Below are positions 57,868 to 64,000 of a DNA stretch of 64,000 nt, piece after piece. Location: contig NZ_ATYT01000006.1 in NCBI RefSeq assembly GCF_000427825.1, forward strand, positions 62,001 through 126,000, in the 5' to 3' direction. This stretch comes from Thermocrispum municipale DSM 44069. GTDB lineage: Bacteria > Actinomycetota > Actinomycetes > Mycobacteriales > Pseudonocardiaceae. Position 1 is the stretch's first letter. Every line of letters begins with the position of its first letter. Both the position numbers and the translations under genes were made by a program. The notes below the pieces were generated by a model, which saw only the letters and a list, made by a program, of their open reading frames with translations, had not been told where the DNA came from and made no database searches.

Positions 57868-59477
57868 GGGATGAGCTTCCCAGGGTTGAGGATGCCGTGC
57901 GGGTCGAGCTCGTTCTTCACCGCACGCAGGACGCGCACGCCCAGTTCGCCGACCTCGTCGGTCATCCAGGGTCGGTGGTCGACGCCCACCGCGTGGTGGT
58001 GGGTGATGGTGCCGCCGTTGGCCATGATCGCGTCGCTGACCGCGCGCTTGACCTGCTGCCATTGCGCCACAGCGTCTCCGCGTTGGGCGGCCACCACGGT
58101 GAAGTACAGCGAGCAACCGGTGGGGTAGATGTGCGAGATGTGGCACAGGACCAGCGACCGGGTGCCGGTCTCGGCCAATGCCGACTGCAAGGCCGACGTG
58201 ACGGCCGCTTTCAGCGTGGCGGCGTTCGACCAGCTGGTCGCCGTCTCCAACGTCTCGCACAGGGCGCCGGCCGCCAGCAGGGAGTCACGCAGGTAAGGCG
58301 CGTCGAAGCGGCCGTGTTCCCAGGCTTGCGCGGGCTCGGGCCCGAGCGAGGTGCCGCCCGCTTCGCGCAGCACCGCGCTGGTCAGCTCATGCCGCGCCGC
58401 CACCTGCTGTTCGGTGCCTTCGAAGACGGTGACGGCCAGGCATCCGCCGGTCACCTGCTCGCCACCGATCTTGTCCGTCATGGCCAGGTTGACGCCGGTC
58501 TCCGCCTCGTCGGACAGCCGGATGACCGTCGGCTGCGTGCCCAGCTGCGCCACCGCACGCAGGGCGGCGGCGCCGGTGTCGAAATCGTCGAATCGCCACG
58601 CTTCGAACCGCTTGACCTCGGGCAGCCGGTGCACCCGCAGGCGGACTGCGGTGATCACGCCGAGCGTGCCTTCCGAACCCAGGAACAGATCGCGAAGGTC
58701 CGGCCCGGCCGCGGACGCAGGCGCGCGACCCAGCTCGAGCTTGCCGGACGGGGTGACCACACGCAGGCCGCACACCATGTCGTCGAAACGTCCGTAACCG
58801 GAGGAATCCTGGCCCGAGGAGCGCGTCGCGGCGAATCCGCCGATGGTGGCGTACTGAAAGCTCTGCGGATAGTGGCCGAGCTCGAACCCGCGAGCAGCCA
58901 GCAGTTCCTCGGCCTTCGGTCCGGGCAGACCCGCCCCGAGCACCGCTTCGCCGGACACCTCGTCCAGTGACTCGAGCTGGTCGAAGCGGCGCAGGTCGAG
59001 ACTGACGACCGCGGAGAACTTCTCCCGAACCGGGTCGAGCCCGCCGACCACGCTGGTGCCACCGCCGAACGGGACGACGGCGATTCGCCGCCGGCTGCAC
59101 ACCTGAAGCAACGCAGCCACTTCGTCGTCGTTGCCGGGCAGGACGACCGCGTCCGGCGCGGCCTGGGGTGTACGGCTCTTGCGGCGCAGCAGGTCCAACG
59201 TCGACTTCCCGCCTGCCCGGGGAAGCCGGTCGGCGTCCGCACGCGAGACGTTGCCGTCCCCGACCACGTCGCGCAATGCGCGCAGGTCGTCGTCGCCGAG
59301 TGCCGATGGCTGCAGTACCACCTCGGACCTGTCCGGTCCGGCTACTTCGTCCGCCGACACTCCGAGCGCCTGCTGCAACAGTGCACGGATGTTGTCGGAA
59401 AGCGGCTTGGCCTTGGCCTCATCGCCCCAGGCGTCCCATTTCATGGGCGGGACGGGCACTTGCGGATCCGCCATCAT
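57864..59477 (-). CDS. AGPS-like FAD enzyme (alkyl-DHAP synthase / FAD-linked oxidase)
   Basis: A 537-aa PCMH-type FAD protein. It begins MKWDAWGDEAKAKPL, the opening of alkyl-dihydroxyacetonephosphate synthases, has the FAD loop VVPFGGGTSVVGGL, GATIGG-like YATIGGFAATRSSGQDSSGYG, and near the end THHHAVGVDHRPW, the triple-His motif used by AGPS. AGPS swaps the acyl chain of acyl-DHAP for a fatty alcohol, giving ether lipids. Plain glycolate-type oxidases lack the HHH block. Operon with the lipid kinase; divergent from TetR-glpD with only 20 bp between. Activity is inferred. Confidence 0.85.
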   Translation of the reverse strand: MMADPQVPVPPMKWDAWGDEAKAKPLSDNIRALLQQALGVSADEVAGPDRSEVVLQPSALGDDDLRALRDVVGDGNVSRADADRLPRAGGKSTLDLLRRKSRTPQAAPDAVVLPGNDDEVAALLQVCSRRRIAVVPFGGGTSVVGGLDPVREKFSAVVSLDLRRFDQLESLDEVSGEAVLGAGLPGPKAEELLAARGFELGHYPQSFQYATIGGFAATRSSGQDSSGYGRFDDMVCGLRVVTPSGKLELGRAPASAAGPDLRDLFLGSEGTLGVITAVRLRVHRLPEVKRFEAWRFDDFDTGAAALRAVAQLGTQPTVIRLSDEAETGVNLAMTDKIGGEQVTGGCLAVTVFEGTEQQVAARHELTSAVLREAGGTSLGPEPAQAWEHGRFDAPYLRDSLLAAGALCETLETATSWSNAATLKAAVTSALQSALAETGTRSLVLCHISHIYPTGCSLYFTVVAAQRGDAVAQWQQVKRAVSDAIMANGGTITHHHAVGVDHRPWMTDEVGELGVRVLRAVKNELDPHGILNPGKLIP

Positions 59478-59497
59478 GCGTGTCAGTCTTACACATC

Positions 59498-60076
59498 ATG
59501 TCAAGTCGTAACGCCGCCCAGCGCAGCACCGACGACGCGATCCTGGACGCGGCCGCGGAGCTCATCCAGTACGGGGGCGTTGCGCGCACGCAGATCGCCG
59601 AGATCGCCCGGCGCGCCGGGGTTTCCCGTCCGACCATCTACCGGCGCTGGCCGGACGTGCGCGCGATCATCGCCGCCTTGCTCACCCGGGAGGTCCGGCG
59701 GATCCAGCAGGCCGTCGTACCCGCCGGGCCGGATCGCGAGTCCTTGGTCGCCGGTGTCGTGGAGATCGCCGAGCGCGTGCGTGATCACCCGGTCCTCGGA
59801 CTGCTGCTGCGCACGGATCCGGAGGTGTATCGCAAGTACTTCCTCGAGCGTCTCGGCACCAGCCAGCAGGGTTTGCTGCGCGAGCTGCACGGCCGGATCC
59901 GCGAGGCGCAAGCCACCGGGTCGGTCCGCGACGGCGAGGCGCTGGAACTGGCCACGATGGTCATGGTGATCGCCGAGACGACCGTGCAGTCCTATCGCAC
60001 GGTGAGCGCACTGGTGCCGGAGGACGTCTGGCGCCGAGAACTGTCCCACGCACTGAACCGGTATCTCGAGCCATGA
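59498..60076 (+). CDS. TetR-family regulator
   Basis: A 192-aa repressor (AAELIQYGGVARTQIAEIARRAGVSRPTIYRRWPDVRAII). It is divergent from the AGPS-like gene and overlaps glpD by ATGA, so it probably controls both arms. The 20 bp between the divergent starts contain GTGT-N7-ACAC, which could be its half-site pair. Ligand probably a lipid or glycerol metabolite, by context. Confidence 0.88.
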   Translation: MSSRNAAQRSTDDAILDAAAELIQYGGVARTQIAEIARRAGVSRPTIYRRWPDVRAIIAALLTREVRRIQQAVVPAGPDRESLVAGVVEIAERVRDHPVLGLLLRTDPEVYRKYFLERLGTSQQGLLRELHGRIREAQATGSVRDGEALELATMVMVIAETTVQSYRTVSALVPEDVWRRELSHALNRYLEP

Positions 60077-61611
60077 CTGATTCCTCGCTGAACGTCGCCC
60101 GCCGCCGGGCCGACCTGATCGCACTGGGCGACCGTCCGGAAGTGGACGTCCTGGTGATCGGGGGAGGTGTCACCGGCGCGGGAGTGGCGCTCGACGCGGC
60201 CACCCGAGGTCTGCGGACCGTGTTGGTGGAGTCGCGAGATCTGGCCTTCGGCACCAGCCGGTGGAGCTCCAAGCTGGCGCACGGCGGGCTGCGGTATCTG
60301 GCCTCCGGACGGGTCGGGGTCGCGCGGGAGAGCGCGATCGAACGCGGCGTCCTGATGACCAGGACGGCTCCGCATCTGATCCGCGCCTTGCCGCAGGTCG
60401 TGCCGCTGCTGCCGAGGATCGGCCGTCGCCAGGAAATGCTCGTCCACCTGGGTTTTCGTGCCGGTGATGCGCTGCGATCGGTCGCCCGGACGCCGTCGTC
60501 GGTGCTGCCCAGGCCGCGGCGTATCGCTCCCGGAGAGACGACCGGCCTGGTGCCCGCTGTGCGGCGCAGGGGCCTGCGCGGCGGTCTGCTCGCTTACGAC
60601 GGGCAGCTCGTGGACGACGCGCGTCTGGTCGTGGCCATCGCCCGAACCGCGGCCGAGCACGGTGCGTCGATTCTGACCAGGGTTCGCGCGAGCGAGGTGA
60701 CCGGGAAGTCCGCGGTGCTCACCGACGCCTTGTCCGGCGAGACGCTGACCGTGCGCGCCCGAGCGGTCATCAACGCGACCGGTGTGTGGGCGGGGACGGT
60801 CGACCCGAGCGTTCGCCTGCGTCCGAGTCGTGGCACGCATCTGGTCGTGCCCGCGGAAACCCTGGGCAATCCGCGCGGAGCGCTCACCGTGCCGGTGCCG
60901 GGCTCGGTGAGCCGGTACGTGTTCGCGCTCCCGCAGCAGCTGGGTCGGGTGATCGTCGGGTTGACCGACGTCGAAGCGCCCGGCCCGGTCCCCGACGTTC
61001 CGGAGCCCACCGACGACGAGGTGTCGTTCTTGTTGGACGTGGTCAACTCGGCACTGGACAGCGCGCTGAGCGTCGACGACGTCGTGGGCAAGTTCGCCGG
61101 CCTGCGCCCGTTGATCGAATCGAACGACGACGACTCCACCGCCGACCTGAGCCGCAAGCACGCCGTGCTGCGTTCACCGTCCGGGGTGATCACGGTGGTC
61201 GGCGGCAAGCTCACCACCTACCGGCGAATGGCGGAGGACGCGGTGGACGCCGCGGTGACCCAGCTGCCGGAGGGATCGGCCGATCGCTGCCGCACCACGC
61301 GACTGCCGTTGGTCGGTGCCCCGGGACACCCGGCCTCGCAACCCGCGCTTGCCGAGCTACCCGCGTCGCTGGTCCGCAGGCACGGGGGAGCCGCGGTGTC
61401 GGTCGTGGATTCGGCGACGGTGTCCGATCCGCTCGCGCCCATCGCGGGCGGCGTCGACGTGACGCGCGCTGAGGTGGAGTACGCCGTCCGGCACGAGGGT
61501 GCGTTGGATGCCGACGACGTGCTTCATCGTCGGACGCGGATCGGGCTGGTCGACGCGGACGCCGAACGGGCGCTGCCCGCGGTGCGGAAGATCATCGAAG
61601 CGATCGGCTGA
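60073..61611 (+). CDS. glpD: FAD-dependent glycerol-3-phosphate dehydrogenase
   Basis: A 512-aa flavoprotein that oxidises sn-glycerol 3-phosphate to DHAP and passes electrons to quinone. FAD motif VLVIGGGVTGAGVALDAATRG, GTSRWSSKLAHGGLRYL, VWAGTVD and VVGGKLTTYRRMAEDAV are the family marks, and a C-terminal domain carries RAEVEYAVRHEGALDADD. Its product DHAP is the precursor for the AGPS step, fitting the neighbouring genes. Coupled to the TetR gene. Confidence 0.93.
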   Translation: MTDSSLNVARRRADLIALGDRPEVDVLVIGGGVTGAGVALDAATRGLRTVLVESRDLAFGTSRWSSKLAHGGLRYLASGRVGVARESAIERGVLMTRTAPHLIRALPQVVPLLPRIGRRQEMLVHLGFRAGDALRSVARTPSSVLPRPRRIAPGETTGLVPAVRRRGLRGGLLAYDGQLVDDARLVVAIARTAAEHGASILTRVRASEVTGKSAVLTDALSGETLTVRARAVINATGVWAGTVDPSVRLRPSRGTHLVVPAETLGNPRGALTVPVPGSVSRYVFALPQQLGRVIVGLTDVEAPGPVPDVPEPTDDEVSFLLDVVNSALDSALSVDDVVGKFAGLRPLIESNDDDSTADLSRKHAVLRSPSGVITVVGGKLTTYRRMAEDAVDAAVTQLPEGSADRCRTTRLPLVGAPGHPASQPALAELPASLVRRHGGAAVSVVDSATVSDPLAPIAGGVDVTRAEVEYAVRHEGALDADDVLHRRTRIGLVDADAERALPAVRKIIEAIG

Positions 61612-61616
61612 AACGA

Positions 61617-61651
61617 CAGGAGCCGCCGACCGGTCGGGTCGACGGCTCCTG
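61617..61651. terminator. Hairpin between convergent glpD and secreted-protein genes
   Basis: CAGGAGCCG (61617-61625) pairs with 61643-61651; the loop itself contains the palindrome GACCGGTC. It follows the glpD stop by 5 bp; no T-run. Confidence 0.55.
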
Positions 61652-61664
61652 GGTGCTGGAGGAA

Positions 61665-62459
61665 CTACCAGCTGCTGATGCGCCACTCGCTGGCGTAGCC
61701 GGCCATGTAGCTCGACGACGACGGCGAGTAGGCCCGGTAGTAGTACGTGTTGCCCCGCGGCGGCGCGGCCAGCTCGAACTTCCACGTGCCGTTGGCGTTG
61801 GCCCGGGTGTACTTGGCGTACTTGTAGCCGCAGCTGGCGCACCGCTTGTACTGCAGCTTGATCTGGGTGCCCTTGCCACCCGGCTTGACCGAGCCGAAGT
61901 ACTTGAACTTGGTGCTGGAGATGCGCGACATCTTGCTCGGCGAGAGCTTGCGACGCACACCCACCTTGGCGTACCCGGCCGCCGGCTCGTAGTTGCCCGA
62001 GCCCGCGAAGGCCACGCCGAAGTAGTAGTTACGCGGCGGCGTCCGGTAGAAGCGGAACAGACCCGTCTTGGTGCTGGTCTTCATCGAGTCGATCCGCGTC
62101 CACGGCTTGGCCGTGCTGTTCCGCGCGAACAGCACGACCTCGACACCGGGCAGCGCCCCCTGCGAGACCTGCACCTGGCCCTCCAGCACGGCCTTCTTGC
62201 CGTAGGTGACCCAGGTGTTGCGCTTGGTCCAGACGATCTTGGTCTTGACCGCGGCCGCGTCGGCCTTCTTGGCGGTCTCCTTCTCGGTGACGACATCAGC
62301 CGTCTCGGCGGTGCTCACATCCCCCGATTCCGGCGCGGGAGCGCTGACGACCGCCTCGGTCTTGGTGGCTGGCTCGGCCGTCGCCGAGGCGACGGTGATG
62401 CCGCCGACCGTGGCCACGATCGCCGCGCTCGCGGCGATGAGCGTTCGAGTTCGACGCAC
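61665..62459 (-). CDS. Secreted protein of unknown function
   Basis: A 264-aa exported protein. The signal peptide (RRTRTLIAASAAIVATVGGI, cut near ASA) is followed by an acidic, Ala/Thr-rich linker and two beta-sandwich-like domains (about 85-165 and 170-264) rich in Tyr, Lys and Thr; YKRCASCGYKYAKY may form a disulphide. Start: GTG at 62459 has GAGGGG upstream, while the ATG 21 bases earlier would place that site inside the gene. Surface or matrix role likely, otherwise unknown. Confidence 0.75.
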   Translation of the reverse strand: MRRTRTLIAASAAIVATVGGITVASATAEPATKTEAVVSAPAPESGDVSTAETADVVTEKETAKKADAAAVKTKIVWTKRNTWVTYGKKAVLEGQVQVSQGALPGVEVVLFARNSTAKPWTRIDSMKTSTKTGLFRFYRTPPRNYYFGVAFAGSGNYEPAAGYAKVGVRRKLSPSKMSRISSTKFKYFGSVKPGGKGTQIKLQYKRCASCGYKYAKYTRANANGTWKFELAAPPRGNTYYYRAYSPSSSSYMAGYASEWRISSW

Positions 62460-62690
62460 AGATTTCCCCTCAAATGTCATGGTGCGAACCCCACGGGCCG
62501 GGCTCGCAGATGATCGATGCGAGGTGATCGTAAGGGGCGCGAACGAGTTTCGTGACCGTTTTGGCGAAATCTCCTGAAATGACCCGGCAACGTCGACCGT
62601 GCGGAGCTAGCCCGCTGCGCAGCGTGCTGGCTACGATCGGCCGCCTGCATCTGGTGCACAGCCAGAAGCTCACACCAGAGGGGAGCAACG

Positions 62691-63371
62691 ATGGGTAAGC
62701 GCGCATGGATTTCCGGCTTGGCCATGGCGGCTGCCGCGGTGCTGGCCGGCACGCTCGCGGCGGCACCGGCGTCGGCCGACGAGGCCGGCTGGCGACCGCC
62801 GTTCCGCGCCAAGATCGAACGGATCAGCCCGGAGCTGGCCGAGGAGATGACGGGCGTGTCGTGGCATCCCGGCTGCCCGGTGCCCATTGAGGATCTGCGA
62901 CTGATCTCGATGAACCACTACGGCTTCGACGGCCGCTCGCACGACGGCGAGCTGGTGGTGCACAAGGATGTCGCCAAGGACGTGGTGAAGGTCTTCCGGC
63001 ACCTCTACTACCACAAGTTCCCGATCCGCCGGATGGAGCGCATCGAGCACTACGGCGGGGACGACGATGCGTCCATGGAGGCCGACAACAGCTCGTCGTT
63101 CAACTGCCGGGAGAAGACCGGCGGTGGCGAGTTCTCGGTTCATTCCTACGGCAAGGCGATCGACATCAACACGATCGAGAACCCGTACGTCAGCGGAGAC
63201 CTGGTGCTGCCCGAGGCGGGCCGGGAGTATCTGGATCGGGACGACGTCCGGCCCGGCATGATCGTCGACGGTGACATCGTGGTGCGCGCGTTCGCGCGGG
63301 CGGGCTTCGAGTGGGGCGGCCACTGGACCTCCCCGATCGACTACCAGCACTTCGAGATTCCCGAGGAGTAG
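62691..63371 (+). CDS. Secreted M15-family D,D-carboxypeptidase-like protein
   Basis: A 226-aa exported peptidase. After the signal peptide (ending APASA), the M15 zinc motif is present: HSYGKAIDINT (His-x6-Asp) and DYQHFE (third ligand His), with the SSFNCREKTGGGEFSVHSYG block preceding. The group includes VanY and endolysins that cut peptidoglycan peptides. ATG follows GAGGGGAGC by 4-5 nt. The product acts in the wall. Followed by a strong hairpin. Confidence 0.88.
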   Translation: MGKRAWISGLAMAAAAVLAGTLAAAPASADEAGWRPPFRAKIERISPELAEEMTGVSWHPGCPVPIEDLRLISMNHYGFDGRSHDGELVVHKDVAKDVVKVFRHLYYHKFPIRRMERIEHYGGDDDASMEADNSSSFNCREKTGGGEFSVHSYGKAIDINTIENPYVSGDLVLPEAGREYLDRDDVRPGMIVDGDIVVRAFARAGFEWGGHWTSPIDYQHFEIPEE

Positions 63372-63381
63372 TGCCGTCGGG

Positions 63382-63409
63382 GCCTCCGGGCTCGCCTGAG
63401 CCCGGAGGC
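63382..63409 (+). terminator. Hairpin after the M15 peptidase gene
   Basis: A perfect 12-bp stem (GCCTCCGGGCTC at 63382-63393, complement at 63398-63409) around a 4-nt loop, 10 bp after the stop. No T-run. Confidence 0.65.
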
Positions 63410-63416
63410 GCGTCGA

Positions 63417-63605
63417 TCGGCGCCGCGCCCTGGTGGGTGTCCGTCAGCCGGCGGGCCGCGCCCAGGTGGGCGGCAGGTCAGTCGGCGGTCGGCGCCGCGC
63501 CCTGGTGGGTGTCCGTCAGTCGGCGGGCCGCGCCCAGGTGGGCGGCAGGTCAGTCGGCGGTCGGCGCCGCGCCCTGGTGGGAGCCCGTCAGTCGGCGGGC
63601 CGCGC
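63417..63605. repeat. 72-bp tandem repeat, about 2.5 copies
   Basis: The unit starting TCGGCGCCGCGCCCTGGTGG begins at 63417, 63489 and 63561. Copies 1 and 2 are nearly identical over 72 bp; copy 3 diverges after the first half, and looser GGCGGGCCG-type echoes continue to about 63684. All three frames stay open across it, but no gene is supported. It fills the 314 bp between the M15 gene and the oxoprolinase end. Confidence 0.9.
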
Positions 63606-63684
63606 CTGCGGAGGTGGGTCGGCCGCCGCGCGCCCAGGCCGGGGCCCCGACAGCCGGCGGGCCGTGCCCAGGCCGGGGCACGCC

Positions 63685-64000
63685 TCAGTCGGCAGGCTCG
63701 CCGTATCCGCCGCCACCCGGCGTTTCGATCACCAGCACGTCGCCGGGGTCGAGGTCGGCCGACCCGCACCCCGGCAGCTCCTCGACCGACCCGTCGACCC
63801 GCTCGACGTAGTTGCGACCCAGCGCCCCCGGCGCACCCCCGGCCATCCCGTACGGCGGTACCCGGCGGTGCCCGGACAGCGTGCTGACCGTGACCGGTTC
63901 GGTGAACTTCAGCTTGCGGACGACGCCGTCCCCGCCGCGCCACTGGCCCGCCCCGCCCGAGCCGCGACGGATGGCGAAGCTCTCGACAAGGACCGGCAGC
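63685..64000 (-). CDS. Hydantoinase B / oxoprolinase, C-terminal fragment (continues beyond window)
   Basis: The minus strand from the window end to 63685 reads the last 104 residues of a hydantoinase B/5-oxoprolinase beta subunit: ESFAIRRGSGGAGQWRGGDG, TLSGHRRVPPYGMAGGAPGA, and the typical ending GDVLVIETPGGGGYGEP. These ATP-dependent amidohydrolases open 5-oxoproline or hydantoins. The start lies outside the window, which is why only a fragment is seen. Stop TGA at 63687-63685. Confidence 0.92.
   Translation of the reverse strand, partial: LPVLVESFAIRRGSGGAGQWRGGDGVVRKLKFTEPVTVSTLSGHRRVPPYGMAGGAPGALGRNYVERVDGSVEELPGCGSADLDPGDVLVIETPGGGGYGEPAD

Noticed and set aside
63311-63943. Open frames on both strands through the 72-bp repeat
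   Set aside because: They exist because the period is a multiple of three and the GC content is extreme; the real minus-strand gene there is the oxoprolinase end in another frame.

Overview
This is high-GC actinobacterial DNA, most like a Pseudonocardiaceae genome (Amycolatopsis, Saccharopolyspora, Lentzea and relatives). The evidence is gene content and order. NucS/EndoMS is present, the actinobacterial mismatch endonuclease. ctaD is followed directly by serB. A long block, dinG, pncB, pncA, clpS, DUF2017, P1 peptidase, mec, cysO, cysM, rhomboid, murI, phosphodiesterase, rph, rdgB (13.1-25.7 kb), runs in the same order as Mycobacterium tuberculosis Rv1329c-Rv1341, apart from the added pncA. 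Many genes overlap by ATGA/GTGA. Many others have a TANNNT-like hexamer only 6-7 nt before the start codon, which suggests widespread leaderless transcription.

Layout. 0-8.7 kb holds housekeeping and small genes: a truncated acetate-type symporter, NUDIX hydrolase, nucS, a DUF3558 lipoprotein, a tandem-fused 3-hydroxyacyl-CoA dehydrogenase, a PASTA lipoprotein, an FmdB zinc ribbon, a phosphodiesterase, a GNAT and an alpha/beta hydrolase. 8.8-12.6 kb is the ctaD-serB-PTH2 operon. 13-25.7 kb is the conserved block, covering NAD salvage, ClpS, CysO/CysM/Mec cysteine synthesis, MurI, RNase PH and RdgB. 25.7-32.7 kb is accessory: palindromic repeats, bcp, small genes, a two-hairpin RNA resembling 6C RNA, a degenerate 40-bp tandem repeat, a perfect 17-bp inverted repeat, and a 1333-aa HTH-nSTAND-WD40 protein. 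32.8-37.6 kb is a manganese module (mntR and mntABCD). 37.8-45.7 kb has tRNA-Leu, regulators, a Baeyer-Villiger-type monooxygenase beside its TetR, an LCP ligase and a membrane diguanylate cyclase. 45.8-46.0 kb holds three consecutive micro-ORFs, each with its own Shine-Dalgarno and each ending in the codons for D-R-D-F and a stop. 46-56.8 kb has an MFS exporter, SDR, VOC protein, tRNA-Lys, tRNA-His, L,D-transpeptidase, oxidoreductase/TetR pair, a frameshifted SDR remnant, orn, a ferredoxin-reductase-like flavoprotein, MarR and DUF2784. 56.9-61.6 kb is a lipid/glycerol group: a diacylglycerol-type lipid kinase, an AGPS-like flavoenzyme, TetR and GlpD. The end holds two secreted proteins, a 72-bp tandem repeat and the 3' end of a hydantoinase B/oxoprolinase gene.

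The most interesting item is the micro-ORF cluster at 45.8-46.0 kb: three copies of a hexapeptide gene (M/V-S/Y-D-R-D-F), about 71 bp apart, differing by synonymous changes, behind a good promoter and with no protein gene downstream on that strand. Next come the 6C-like RNA, the nSTAND-WD40 island with its repeats, and the AGPS/lipid kinase/GlpD cluster, which may relate to ether lipids. Function calls rest on motifs and gene order read by eye; no database search was run.
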